This document shows positions 33,971-42,766 of a DNA stretch of 64,000 bases, piece by piece; position 1 is the first letter of the stretch, and each line of letters begins with the position of its first letter. A program made the translations under genes and the position numbers. The DNA comes from Microcella indica. Lineage in GTDB: Bacteria > Actinomycetota > Actinomycetes > Actinomycetales > Microbacteriaceae. Location of the stretch: the NCBI RefSeq assembly GCF_013414345.1, contig NZ_CP058670.1, positions 434,001 through 498,000 of the forward strand. The letters run 5' to 3'. The notes under the pieces were generated by a model. That model searched no databases. It was not told where the DNA came from and saw only the letters and a list, made by a program, of their open reading frames with translations.

Positions 33971-34311
33971 GATGGTCCCCCAGCCAGCGCTGTTCGGGAC
34001 TGGAGTCGTACGCGTGCAGCGCTCGCCCGATCTTCCAGGCGCCGAATCTCAGCAGTCAGCCGGTCGAGGCCCGCCTCGGTCAGACGGTAGTAGCGCCTCA
34101 CCCGCCCGTCGACTACCTCCTCGCCGTCGGCGACGAGGCAACCGACCCGCTCCAGGCGCTCCAGGGCAGCATAGAGGGTCGCCACTTTGAGCACCACCTC
34201 ACCTCCGGAGGTTCGCTCGACTTCTCGAATGATTGCATAGCCATGCCGACGCTTGTCGGCGAGGGTGGCCAGAATCCAGAAGGCGGACTCGCCTAGTGAC
34301 ACGTGAGTCAT
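33967..34311 (-). CDS. PadR-family transcriptional regulator
   Basis: ATG 34311 (MTHVSLGESAFWILATLADKRRHGYAII) gives 114 residues; a start six codons further upstream is possible. It has the winged helix typical of PadR: SGGEVVLKVATLYAALERLERVGCLVADGEEVVDGRVRRYYRLTEAGLDRL. The C-terminal helix for dimerisation is short, placing it in the small PadR-s2 group. It probably represses its own operon with the membrane protein; dyads lie upstream at 34343-34390. Confidence 0.88.
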   Translation of the reverse strand: MTHVSLGESAFWILATLADKRRHGYAIIREVERTSGGEVVLKVATLYAALERLERVGCLVADGEEVVDGRVRRYYRLTEAGLDRLTAEIRRLEDRASAARVRLQSRTALAGGPS

Positions 34312-34342
34312 GACTCCATGATACGCCACATGCCGCTATATG

Positions 34343-34390
34343 AAGGGAAGCGAAATATTCCCTTGTGCGGAGTATGTAAAGTGCATACTC
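34343..34390. promoter_or_regulatory. Two perfect dyads between PadR and the secreted protein gene
   Basis: AAGGGAA-N8-TTCCCTT (34343-34364) and GAGTATG-TAAAGTG-CATACTC (34370-34390) are both perfect 7-bp inverted repeats in an AT-rich stretch. They lie 32-80 bp upstream of padR on one side and 117 bp before the secreted protein on the other, as expected for a PadR operator/divergent promoter region. Confidence 0.45.
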
Positions 34391-34506
34391 TATTGCTCAG
34401 AAAGCGAGTGATCTGAGTTGCCCTCGTAGCGGAGGCCATTCTCGCGCGTAGGGCTCCTGCTTACGCGACTCGCTAGGTCACGACCTCAACGAGACGGGAG
34501 GTCCAC

Positions 34507-35484
34507 ATGCAGAAGCGAGTAGTCGCCGCGGTAGTGTCCGCGGCAGCCCTTGCGATCGGTAGTGTCCAGGCGGCGAACGCGACCGTTGATGATTCGTCAC
34601 TCGGCGAGCGGGAGCTACTGATCGCGCTCGACGCTGTACCCGACGAGTTCTTGACGATTCCAGATTTGGCCATTCGTCCGAACGAGGACGCTCTCACCGT
34701 TCGTCTACCCGTATCCGCGGACGACGATGCGGTGATCTACGGGCCCAACGGCACCCTTTCCATCGGACTGCCATTCGAAACCGGCACGCGGGCCGAACTT
34801 AGAGACGGCCTTGCGGGTTTCGACCACGGGAACGGCTCCTGGAGTGTCCCGATCGCCCAGCCGGACGGTTCGGTGCAGATCGCGGCCGTGATCGAGAGTG
34901 CAGCCGCGCCAACCGAGTACCGCTACTCACTCAGCCTTCCTGCCGGGGCGGAAGTGCGCGATATCGATGGCCTCGTAACGTTCTGGAACGCTGCGGGCAC
35001 CTTCCTCGGGGGTGTCGCGCCAGCTTGGGCATTGGACGCCAAGGGCGAGGTCGTGCCGACTTCGTTCCGCGTTGAGGGCAACACGCTGGTGCAGCACGTC
35101 GATCACGGGAAGGCGTCGGCTTACCCGGTCGTCGCGGATCCGTGGCTCGGCATCAACCTGTTCCAGGGCCTTTCGACTTCCACTCAGAGCGGGGACATCA
35201 GGTACAACTTCTCGCGCACATCATGGGGTGTGTCCATGCACACCGGACTCGCTCAGGGTGGCGGTGCTGGTGGGCTGGCCGCGGGCATCGCGATTATGCA
35301 GAGTGCCGGGTGGGATGAACTCAGGACTCCCTGGCCGGCGATTACCAACAAGGCAACCCTCCGGCAGCAGTACGACTGCCACGTGGTCGGAGGCTACTTT
35401 GAGGGCCAGTGGAACCTCGAACGGTTCCGCGCAAACTTCTCCAATTGGCTCCCGACCTCCCTGAGCCATCAGTGCAACTGGTAA
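34507..35484 (+). CDS. Secreted protein with a DUF2599-like C-terminus
   Basis: 325 residues. A Sec signal (VVAAVVSAAALAIGSVQAANA) is followed by an acidic N-terminal region, a beta-rich middle (GNGSWSVPIAQPDGSVQIAAVIESAAAPTEYRY), and YPVVADPWLG near residue 210, a motif seen in many actinobacterial secreted proteins. The C-terminal 60 residues (WDELRTPWP, LRQQYDCHVVGGYFEGQWNLERFR, HQCNW) resemble DUF2599, with two Cys that could pair. No catalytic motif was seen. It lies in the segment inserted at the hrpA end. Confidence 0.7.
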   Translation: MQKRVVAAVVSAAALAIGSVQAANATVDDSSLGERELLIALDAVPDEFLTIPDLAIRPNEDALTVRLPVSADDDAVIYGPNGTLSIGLPFETGTRAELRDGLAGFDHGNGSWSVPIAQPDGSVQIAAVIESAAAPTEYRYSLSLPAGAEVRDIDGLVTFWNAAGTFLGGVAPAWALDAKGEVVPTSFRVEGNTLVQHVDHGKASAYPVVADPWLGINLFQGLSTSTQSGDIRYNFSRTSWGVSMHTGLAQGGGAGGLAAGIAIMQSAGWDELRTPWPAITNKATLRQQYDCHVVGGYFEGQWNLERFRANFSNWLPTSLSHQCNW

Positions 35485-35492
35485 CCGACCGA

Positions 35493-35529
35493 GGTTCCCG
35501 CGGTCGAGCAATTTTCGGCCGTGGGAACC
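35493..35529 (+). terminator. 15-bp-stem hairpin between the secreted protein and lipoprotein genes
   Basis: GGTTCCCGCGGTCGA pairs with TCGGCCGTGGGAACC through a 7-base loop GCAATTT, with only two G-U pairs. There is no T-run after it, so it may be a processing or attenuation structure rather than a classical terminator. It starts 8 bp past the secreted protein stop. Confidence 0.5.
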
Positions 35530-35555
35530 CGTGCAAGCGAACGAGAGGAACTCTG

Positions 35556-35933
35556 GTGCGAACCCATGCCCGTCTCCTCGTGCCCGTTGTCGTCGCTGCG
35601 GTGGTCTTGTCGGGTTGCAGTGATCCGCGCTCCACCATCGACGCGGGGCATGTCATCGACACCTACGCGCAAGCGAACATCCCAGTATCTGGAATCCGCG
35701 ACGATTCCGCGTCACTATGCGCCAATCCGGCTCCCTGTGTTCAGGTCGTTCGTACCGACCAGCTCACTGTCTGGCGCTTCGCCACCCGAGAAGACGCCGC
35801 GACGTATGCCACTGAAGCGGACGACGCGCATGTGTCCGACTTCATCGTGCTCGAATTCGCGTCAAGTGGGCTCACACCGGCCCAACGACGCGACGCAGCG
35901 AGCATGGTTGATTCGATGCACACGAGCGATTGA
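35556..35933 (+). CDS. Small lipoprotein
   Basis: GTG 35556 after GAGAGGAAC gives 125 residues. The signal VRTHARLLVPVVVAAVVLSGC contains a lipobox (VLSGC), so the mature protein is attached to the outer face of the membrane. The rest is a small alpha/beta domain with two cysteines (SLCANPAPCVQV) and FATREDAATYATEADDAHVSDFIVLEF. No family recognised. It follows the secreted DUF2599-like protein and probably acts with it (inference from position only). Confidence 0.65.
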   Translation: MRTHARLLVPVVVAAVVLSGCSDPRSTIDAGHVIDTYAQANIPVSGIRDDSASLCANPAPCVQVVRTDQLTVWRFATREDAATYATEADDAHVSDFIVLEFASSGLTPAQRRDAASMVDSMHTSD

Positions 35934-35998
35934 CCTCGACGGAAGGTTGATTGAGATATGACGGGATGGCGCGGGTCTCGCGTGATCTCCAGTGCTAA

Positions 35999-38900
35999 TC
36001 ATCCGGAAGCGACAAGCGCCTTCCGGATGCGCTGCGCCGAGATTGGTCCGCGGGCTCCGAGCTGCTGCGCGAAGAGTGACAGCCGCAGCTCCTCGAGCAT
36101 CCACCGAGCTTCCACGATCTGAGCCGGCGAGTCGGAGGCGAGGGGCAGAGTCCCGCCCGCGCGGAGGTAGAGCTCGGCAGCCTCGGCGACCTCGAGCATC
36201 CACGCGCGATCGCGGCCGAGGTTCTCGGCGAGGCGCTCGACACGGTAGCTGATGCCCCGCACGTAGACGGCGAGGCGCGGGAGGCGCTCGAGCCCGGTGC
36301 GCCCGACGAAGCCGTCGAAGACAAGCGCGTTGAGCTGCTCGCGCGCGTCGGCGAGCGGCGCCATGAGCGCGAGCGAGGAGGCGCGACTGATCGCCCCGTC
36401 GGCCTCGCGGGCCGCCGCGAGCACTCCGGCCACCGTTGAGACGACGCCGAAGAGACGGTCGGGCAGGCCCGCATTGACGCGATCGCGCACGGACTCGAAC
36501 GCTGCGGCGTCACGAGGGATGTCGGCAGCGGCATCCAGCTCGGCATCGATGACGGCGCGCAGCGCGTCGTCGATCAGCGCGGCCGTCGAGCGGTACGGCG
36601 AGGCGCCGAGGCTCAGCTTCTCGGCGCTCGTGAGGTGCTCCTGGATGTAGGAGAGGGGCGAGTGCACGCCGAGCTGCACGAGGCGGCGCACGCCGGCGCG
36701 GTGGGCGCGCTCCTGCTCCTCGGGCGTCGCGAGCACGCGCACGGCGACGCTCGCCCCCTCGTCGACGAGGGCGGGGTAAGCGCGGATCGTCGTCTCACCG
36801 CGGCGCGTATCGAGCTGCTGAGGCAGCCGCCCGCCGTCGCCGATAGAGGCATCCCACGTCGTGATGCCGCCGCGCTCGATCGGGTTCGGGGCCGCCGCGG
36901 TCGCGACGCGGGCCACCGAGTCGCGCGTGCGCTCGCGCAGCTTCGCCTGCAGGGCCCGCAGGTCGGTGCCGCGCGCGAGCCGCCGCCCGCGGTCGTCGAC
37001 GACCGCATACCCCATGCGCAGGTGGGCGGGCAGGCGGTCTAGCTCGAAGTCGTCGGGGTCGACGGGCGTGTAGGTCTGCCGCCGGATCTCCTGCGCGAGA
37101 AACTCGGTGAGCGGCAGCTCGCGCAGGTCGGCACCCTGCGGCACCGCGTCGAGCAGCTTGCGGGCCCAGTCCGCGGCGGGCACGACGTTGCGGCGGATCG
37201 CCTTCGGCAGCGTCTTGAGCAGCGCCGTCACGAGCTCGTGCCGCAGGCCCGGCACGAGCCAGTCGAAGCCGCTCTCGTCGAGCCGGGGCAGCAGCGGCAG
37301 CGGCACGGTGACGGTGACGCCGTCGTCGGCGGCACCGGGCTCGAAGCGATAGCCCACACTGAGCGTCTGGTCGCCGAGCGTGAGCCGGGTCGGGTAGGCG
37401 TCGGCGTCGTGCTCCGGCTCCTCCTCGACCTCCACGAGGTCGGCGCGGCGCAGCGTGAGCAGATCGGGATGCTCGGCGCGAGCATCCCGCCACCACCGCT
37501 CGAAGCGGCGCACGTCGGTGACGTCCGCCGGAATGCGCTCCTCGAAGAACTCGACGATGCGCTCGTCGTCGAGCAGGATGTCGCGGCGCCGGCTGCGCTC
37601 CTCGAGCTGCTCGAGCTCGCGGCGCAGGGCGGCGTTGTCGCGCAGGAAAGCGGCGACGCGCTTGTCGAGCCGGGAGGTATCCCAGTCGCCCTCGACGAGC
37701 GCGTGGCGGATGAAGAGCTCGCGCGCGAGCGGCACATCGAAGCGCGCGAGCTGGGCGCGGCGCCGCGGCACGATCGGCACGCCGAAGAGCGTGATCTTCT
37801 CCGTGACGACCGCGGAGCCTTGGCGCTTCTCCCACCGCGGCTCGCTGTACTGCTTCTTGGCGAGGTCGCCCGCGAGCGGCTCGGCCCACGCGGGATCGAT
37901 GACGGCGACGGTGCGGGCGAAGAGTCTGCTCGTCTCCACGAGTTCGGCGGCCATCACGGCGTCGGGCTGCTTCTTCGCGAGCCCGGATCCGGGGAAGAGC
38001 ATGAAGCGGCGCTGGCGCGCGCCCAGGTAGTCGCGCTTCGCGGGGTCCTTGAGGCCGATGTGCGACAGGAGACCGGAGAGGATGGCCTTGTGGATGGCGG
38101 TGGCATCGGCTCCCGTCTCGCCATCGGCGGGCTTCTTCCCGGCTGCCTTTACCTGACGGCGAACCTGACGCTCGACATCAGCCCACTCGCGAATGCGCAG
38201 GTAGTTGAGAAATTCGCTGCGCACCTCCTTGCGGAACTGGTTGCCGCTGAGCTCCCGCTGCCGCTTCTGCAGGTGGTTCCAGAGGTTCAAGAGGCTGATG
38301 AAGTCGCTCGTCGGGTCGCGGAACCGGTTGTGCAGCTGGTCGGCGCGCTCCCGCTTCTCGACCGGCCGCTCACGCGGGTCCTGGATGCTCAGCCCCGCGA
38401 CGATCGCGATGACCTCCCGCGCAACCCCGAGCCTGGAGGCCTCGACGACCATGCGCGCGTAGCGCGGGTCGAGCGGCAGCTGGGCGATCTCGCGGCCGAC
38501 CTTCGTGACGCGCGGCTCGCCGTCCTTGGTGGTGATGGCCTGCAACTCGGTGAGCAGGTCGAGGCCGTCCTTGATGCCGCGCTTGTCTGGTGGCTGCAGG
38601 AAGGGGAATTGCGCGATGTCGCCGAGGTCGAGGGAGATCATCTGCAGGATGACGGCGGCGAGGTTGGTGCGCAGAATCTCGGGGTCGGTGTACTCGGGCC
38701 GCCGCTCGTAGTCGGCCTCCGAGTAGAGGCGGATCGCGATGCCCGGGCTCGTGCGCCCCGAGCGGCCGGAGCGCTGATTGGCGCTCGCCTGCGAGATCGG
38801 CTCGATGGGCAGCCGCTGCACCTTCGCGCGCACCGAGTAGCGGCTGATGCGCGCCGTCCCGGTGTCGACGACGTAACGGATGCCCGGCACCGTGAGGCTC

Positions 38901-39871
38901 GTCTCCGCGACGTTGGTGGCGAGGATGATGCGGCGCCGGATGCCCGGCGCGGGCCGCTCGAACACCCGATGCTGCTCGGCCGCGCTCAGGCGGCCGTACA
39001 GCGGCAGCACCTCGGTGGCGGCGCCGCGCGGGCCGGCGTTCGCGAGGTGCCCGCGCAGGGCATCCGCGGCGTCGCGAATCTCGTTCTCGCCGCTGAAGAA
39101 GCACAGCACGTCGCCGTCGCCCTCGCGGCCGAGCTCGTCGACCGCGGCGATGAGGCCGTCGAGCATGTCGATGGCCTCACCGGGGGTGCTGGGGCCGTCG
39201 CTCTCGTCGTCGTCGGGATCGGTGAGGTTCTCGACGTCGGCGCCGTCGGGGACGAGCGGCCGGTAGCGCACCTCGACGGGAAAGGTGCGCCCGCTCACCT
39301 CGATGATCGGGGCGGGCTGGCCCTGCGCGTCGGCGAAGTGCGCGGCGAAGCTCTCGGGGTCGATCGTCGCGGAGGTGATGATGACCTTGAGCTCGGGGCG
39401 GCGGGGGAGGAGCTGCTTGAGGTAGCCGAGCAGGAAGTCGATCGTGAGGCTGCGCTCGTGCGCCTCGTCGATGATGATCGCGTCGTAGTTCTTCAGCTCG
39501 CGGTCGCCGCGGAGGGCGGCGAGCAGGATGCCGTCGGTCATGAGGGTGACCCGTGTATCGCGGCCCACCTGGTCGGTGAAGCGCACCTTGTAGCCGACGA
39601 GGCCGCCGAGCTCGGTACCGAGCTCTTCGGCGATGCGCTCGGCGACGGTGCGCGCGGCGATGCGGCGCGGCTGGGTGTGGGCGATGCGCTCTCGGCCCAG
39701 CTCGAGCAGGATCTTGGGCAGCTGCGTCGTCTTGCCCGAGCCGGTCTCGCCCGCGACGATGACGACCTGGTGGTCGCGAATGGCGGTGGCGATGTCGTCG
39801 CGCCGCTGCGACACCGGCAGGTCAGCCGGGTAGTGGATGCGCGGCACGGGGCCGCTCGCGGGCGCAGTCAT
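35999..39871 (-). CDS. hrpA: ATP-dependent RNA helicase HrpA
   Basis: 1290 residues, close to the 1300 of E. coli HrpA. DEAH-box motifs are clear: GETGSGKTTQ near residue 42, DEAHERS near 136, SATID near 168 and QRSGRSGRTSPG near 362. The HA2, OB-fold and long DUF3418 C-terminal regions follow, ending LGARGPISAQRIRKALVASG. HrpA unwinds RNA and helps rescue collided ribosomes in E. coli. The C-terminal coding end is duplicated in decayed form at 32434-32592. Confidence 0.95.
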   Translation of the reverse strand: MTAPASGPVPRIHYPADLPVSQRRDDIATAIRDHQVVIVAGETGSGKTTQLPKILLELGRERIAHTQPRRIAARTVAERIAEELGTELGGLVGYKVRFTDQVGRDTRVTLMTDGILLAALRGDRELKNYDAIIIDEAHERSLTIDFLLGYLKQLLPRRPELKVIITSATIDPESFAAHFADAQGQPAPIIEVSGRTFPVEVRYRPLVPDGADVENLTDPDDDESDGPSTPGEAIDMLDGLIAAVDELGREGDGDVLCFFSGENEIRDAADALRGHLANAGPRGAATEVLPLYGRLSAAEQHRVFERPAPGIRRRIILATNVAETSLTVPGIRYVVDTGTARISRYSVRAKVQRLPIEPISQASANQRSGRSGRTSPGIAIRLYSEADYERRPEYTDPEILRTNLAAVILQMISLDLGDIAQFPFLQPPDKRGIKDGLDLLTELQAITTKDGEPRVTKVGREIAQLPLDPRYARMVVEASRLGVAREVIAIVAGLSIQDPRERPVEKRERADQLHNRFRDPTSDFISLLNLWNHLQKRQRELSGNQFRKEVRSEFLNYLRIREWADVERQVRRQVKAAGKKPADGETGADATAIHKAILSGLLSHIGLKDPAKRDYLGARQRRFMLFPGSGLAKKQPDAVMAAELVETSRLFARTVAVIDPAWAEPLAGDLAKKQYSEPRWEKRQGSAVVTEKITLFGVPIVPRRRAQLARFDVPLARELFIRHALVEGDWDTSRLDKRVAAFLRDNAALRRELEQLEERSRRRDILLDDERIVEFFEERIPADVTDVRRFERWWRDARAEHPDLLTLRRADLVEVEEEPEHDADAYPTRLTLGDQTLSVGYRFEPGAADDGVTVTVPLPLLPRLDESGFDWLVPGLRHELVTALLKTLPKAIRRNVVPAADWARKLLDAVPQGADLRELPLTEFLAQEIRRQTYTPVDPDDFELDRLPAHLRMGYAVVDDRGRRLARGTDLRALQAKLRERTRDSVARVATAAAPNPIERGGITTWDASIGDGGRLPQQLDTRRGETTIRAYPALVDEGASVAVRVLATPEEQERAHRAGVRRLVQLGVHSPLSYIQEHLTSAEKLSLGASPYRSTAALIDDALRAVIDAELDAAADIPRDAAAFESVRDRVNAGLPDRLFGVVSTVAGVLAAAREADGAISRASSLALMAPLADAREQLNALVFDGFVGRTGLERLPRLAVYVRGISYRVERLAENLGRDRAWMLEVAEAAELYLRAGGTLPLASDSPAQIVEARWMLEELRLSLFAQQLGARGPISAQRIRKALVASG

Positions 39872-39919
39872 GAGCCCTTCAGTCTACGGTTGCGCCGCTC
39901 CACCCCACCCGCCCGGTAG

Positions 39920-39954
39920 TTGACGGGCAAAGTAGTTTGCAGTACAAAGTAGTC
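39920..39954 (+). promoter_or_regulatory. Promoter with CAAAGTAGT direct repeat, leaderless start
   Basis: TTGACG (39920-39925), 17 bp, TACAAA (39943-39948) form a good sigma-70-type promoter. The expected start of transcription falls on or next to the ATG at 39955, so the mRNA is probably leaderless. CAAAGTAGT occurs twice (39928-39936 and 39945-39953), 17 bp apart, and TTTG-CAGTA-CAAA forms a dyad between them, likely the operator for the winged-helix regulator encoded downstream. Confidence 0.65.
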
Positions 39955-40611
39955 ATGACGACGAACTCCACCCCTCCTGTCGACGACGAGCCCCTGCAGA
40001 GCCCCGATGAGGCGCTCGCCCTGCTGCGCGTGCAGCAGTCCGCTCTCGAGCGCGACCAGTTGAGCGGCATCCCCTGGATCCTCGCGGTCTGGGGCGTCGC
40101 ATGGGGTGTCGGGTTCCTCGCCCTGTGGTCGGGGTACGAGGGCGGCAACCCTTGGTTCCAGATCCCGCTCGCTGTCGCCGCGGTCATCTTCGGCGCGCTG
40201 CTGATCGGCTCGATCGCCATTTCCGCAGTGATCGGCATGCGCCTCAATCGCGGGGTGCGCGGCCCCTCGAACTTCTCGGGAGCGGTGTACGGCATCGCGT
40301 GGCCGGTCGTCTCGCTCGGCGCGTACCTCATCGGTGTCGCGTTGGCGCTGGGCGGCATGGATTCGACGCTGCAGAGCCTCTACTTTCCGGCGATCTACGC
40401 TCTCGTGGCGGGCGCGATGTACCTCATGGGCGCTGCGCTCTGGCGCTCGATCGACCAGCTCGTTCTCGGTGCGGTCATCATCGTCGCCGGCACAGTCGCA
40501 CCGTTCTTCGGCGCGCCGACCAACAACCTCGTCATGGCGGTGCTCGGCGGCGGCGCGTTCCTTGTCGCGGCGATCGTCATGCGCGCGTCGCTGAGCAGGC
40601 GAGCACGATGA
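39955..40611 (+). CDS. Membrane protein of a regulator/ABC transporter operon
   Basis: 218 residues from ATG 39955. A soluble N-terminus (SPDEALALLRVQQSALERDQL) is followed by six or so hydrophobic helices. The pattern of a helix-loop soluble start and paired helices is common to proteins encoded before small winged-helix regulators in actinobacteria; no function is established. Its stop overlaps the next ATG (ATGA), so membrane protein, regulator, ATPase and permease form a tightly coupled operon. Confidence 0.75.
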   Translation: MTTNSTPPVDDEPLQSPDEALALLRVQQSALERDQLSGIPWILAVWGVAWGVGFLALWSGYEGGNPWFQIPLAVAAVIFGALLIGSIAISAVIGMRLNRGVRGPSNFSGAVYGIAWPVVSLGAYLIGVALALGGMDSTLQSLYFPAIYALVAGAMYLMGAALWRSIDQLVLGAVIIVAGTVAPFFGAPTNNLVMAVLGGGAFLVAAIVMRASLSRRAR

Positions 40612-40904
40612 CCGATCTCGACCCGGTCATCCATGCTGCTGCGCGATTGCGCATCACGGCGACGCTCGCCTCGCTCGAGCCGGGGGACCGCATCACGTTC
40701 CCGCGGCTGCAGGAGCTGCTCGACATGACCGCCGGAAACCTGTCGACGCACCTGCGCAAGCTCGAGGAGGCCGAGTACGTGGCCGTCGAGAAGAGCCATC
40801 AGGGCCGCACGCCGGTCACGTTTGTCACCCTCACCCGGCGCGGCCGTCGCGCCTTCGAGGACTACACCGATGCACTGCGCGCAGTGCTGGGAGGAGAAGA
40901 ATGA
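40608..40904 (+). CDS. Winged-helix transcriptional regulator (MarR/ArsR-like, HTH_27 type)
   Basis: 98 residues. It begins DLDPVIHAAARLRITATLASLEPGDRITFPRLQELLDMTAGNLSTHLRKLEEAEYVAVEKSHQGRTPVTFVTLT, the typical single winged-helix protein of this family. There is no ligand-binding domain, so its signal may come from the membrane partner (inference). It overlaps both neighbours by 4 bp and is the likely binder of the CAAAGTAGT repeats at the operon promoter. Confidence 0.85.
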   Translation: MTDLDPVIHAAARLRITATLASLEPGDRITFPRLQELLDMTAGNLSTHLRKLEEAEYVAVEKSHQGRTPVTFVTLTRRGRRAFEDYTDALRAVLGGEE

Positions 40905-41818
40905 CCGCCCTCGCCCGCCTCGACTCCGTCACGCGACGGTTCGGGTCGACGACCGCGCTCGACGCGGTGAGTCTCGAGATCCGCTCCGGCGAGATCCTCG
41001 GCCTGCTCGGCCCGAACGGCGCCGGCAAGTCGACGATGCTCACGCTCCTGCAGGGCCGCCGTCGCCCCACATCGGGCACCGTCGAACTGTTCGGCGGAGA
41101 CCCGAGCCTTGCACGCTTCCGGTCCGAGCTGGGCAGCACACCGCAGGAGACGGCGTTGCCCGACACCTTGCGCGTGAGCGAGGTCATCGACCTCGTCGCC
41201 GCGCACTTCCCCGACCGCGTGCCGACAGCTCAACTGGCCGAGGAGTTCGGCTTCGCCGACCTGCTGCGCCGCCAGTGCGGCGCCCTGTCGGGCGGCCAGA
41301 AGCGCCGCATCGCGGTGGCGCTCGCCTTCGCGGGCCGCCCCCGCCTGGTGCTGCTGGACGAGCCGACGACGGGCCTCGACGTGGATGCCCGCCACGGGCT
41401 GTGGGCGGCCATCCGACGCCACCGTGCCGATGGCGCCACGGTCGTCGTCACGAGCCACTACCTGGAGGAGATCGAGGCGCTCGCGGAGCGCGTCGTCGTG
41501 ATCGACCAGGGCCGGGTGCTCGCCGATGACTCGCTCGACACTGTGCGTGCGCGGGTGGAGTCGTCCATCGTGTCGCTGCGCTCGCCGAGCGCGGAGCGCA
41601 TCGCTGAGCTCGCGGGCGTCGTGCGCGCCGAGCGTGGTGACGGCGATCATGCTGATCGCCTCGACCTCACGGTGTCGGATTCCGATGCCTTCGTGCGCAC
41701 TCTCGTGGCGAGCGCACTGCCGTTCGAACGGCTGACGGTGCGCGGCGCGAGCCTCGAGGAGGCGTTCCTCACCTTGACCATGTCTGACACCGCTCCATCC
41801 GAGAGGATCCCCGCATGA
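40901..41818 (+). CDS. ABC transporter ATP-binding protein
   Basis: 305 residues. Walker A GPNGAGKST, Q-loop in STPQETALP, signature LSGGQKRR and Walker B VLLDEPTTGLD are all present, followed by the H-loop His in TSHYLEE. The order and the C-terminal regulatory extension fit DrrA/CcmA-type exporters paired with ABC-2 permeases. It overlaps the permease gene by 4 bp (ATGA). Cargo may be an antibiotic-like or lipid compound; not determined. Confidence 0.92.
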   Translation: MTALARLDSVTRRFGSTTALDAVSLEIRSGEILGLLGPNGAGKSTMLTLLQGRRRPTSGTVELFGGDPSLARFRSELGSTPQETALPDTLRVSEVIDLVAAHFPDRVPTAQLAEEFGFADLLRRQCGALSGGQKRRIAVALAFAGRPRLVLLDEPTTGLDVDARHGLWAAIRRHRADGATVVVTSHYLEEIEALAERVVVIDQGRVLADDSLDTVRARVESSIVSLRSPSAERIAELAGVVRAERGDGDHADRLDLTVSDSDAFVRTLVASALPFERLTVRGASLEEAFLTLTMSDTAPSERIPA

Positions 41819-42606
41819 CCACCGTCGCTTCCGAGCCCCGCGCTGCGGGCCGCGTCTCGATGCTCCGCCTCTACGGCATGCACGTGCGCGCCCTCCTGCT
41901 GGAGACCCTGCGAGTGCCGATCGCGATCATCGGCTCGATGGTGTTCCCCGCGATGTCGCTCCTGTTCTTCGTCGTGCCGAACCGGGCGGTGGCGGACGAC
42001 CCCGTGCTGGCGACGCAGGCGGTCATTTCCCTGTCGGTGTTCGCGGTCATGGTGAGCGCGCTGTTCAACCTGGGCCTGACGATCGCGGAGAATCGCGAGA
42101 AGCCGTGGGATCCGTACCTGCGCAGCCTCCCGCTGCCGCCGGCCGTGCGCATCAGTGCGCAGCTCACGGCGACGAGCGCGCTGAGCTTCGCGTCGATGAT
42201 CCCCGTACTGCTGGTGGGGGCGCTCGCGACGGCGGCGACGGTGTCGGTGAGCGGCCTGCTGCTGGGGCTCGTGGTGCTCGCGCTCACGAGCATCCCGTTC
42301 CTGCTCCTGGGGGCGGCGATCGGGTACGCATTCCCGTCGAAGGCGGCGATCGCCGTGATCCAAGTGGGCATGTTCGGCTTCGCGTTCGCGGGCGGGCTGT
42401 TCTTCCCTCCCCAGTTCTTCCCCGACTGGCTCGACGCGCTCTCGCGGTTCATTCCGGCCCGCCACGCGCGCGAGCTCGTCATCAGCGCGGTCGACGGCAC
42501 GGCGCCGGATCTCTGGATGCTCGCGGGCGCGCTCGCGTGGACCCTCGCCGCCGCCGCCCTCGTGCTGTGGCTCTACCGCCGCGACGAGGGGCGCCGCTAC
42601 CGCTGA
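41815..42606 (+). CDS. ABC-2 type transporter permease
   Basis: 263 residues with six hydrophobic segments. The start RLYGMHVRALLLETLRVPIAIIGSMVFPAMSLLFFV is typical of ABC-2 permeases (first helix preceded by an amphipathic segment), and the C-terminal FPDWLDALSRFIPARHARELV with its Pro-Ala turn is the conserved end. It forms the membrane half of the exporter with the preceding ATPase and closes the four-gene operon. Confidence 0.9.
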   Translation: MTTVASEPRAAGRVSMLRLYGMHVRALLLETLRVPIAIIGSMVFPAMSLLFFVVPNRAVADDPVLATQAVISLSVFAVMVSALFNLGLTIAENREKPWDPYLRSLPLPPAVRISAQLTATSALSFASMIPVLLVGALATAATVSVSGLLLGLVVLALTSIPFLLLGAAIGYAFPSKAAIAVIQVGMFGFAFAGGLFFPPQFFPDWLDALSRFIPARHARELVISAVDGTAPDLWMLAGALAWTLAAAALVLWLYRRDEGRRYR

Positions 42607-42720
42607 CGCCGCGGGTGGGTGGGCGCCCGCGGCCGGGCGCCCACCTGGCGGACGCGAGTGCTCCTCCGCCTCCGCCTCCTCCTCCTAAGTCGGCGCTTGC
42701 CGCGCGGTATCCCCGTTTCG

Positions 42721-42762
42721 CGAGTGTGCCTCTCACGGCACATGCCTCAGCAGGCACACTCG
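42721..42762. promoter_or_regulatory. Nested palindromic operator before the ArsR-type gene
   Basis: CGAGTGTGCC (42721-42730) and GGCACACTCG (42753-42762) are a perfect 10-bp inverted repeat. Within it TGTGCC-TCTCAC-GGCACA (42725-42742) forms a second dyad, and GGCAC recurs as a direct repeat. It ends 4 bp before the regulator ATG, so a bound dimer would cover the start, which fits autoregulation. Confidence 0.6.
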
Positions 42763-42766
42763 CCGA

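Noticed and set aside
37238-39919. 893-codon plus-strand frame opposite hrpA
   Set aside because: HrpA motifs are on the minus strand; the opposite frame is a shadow.
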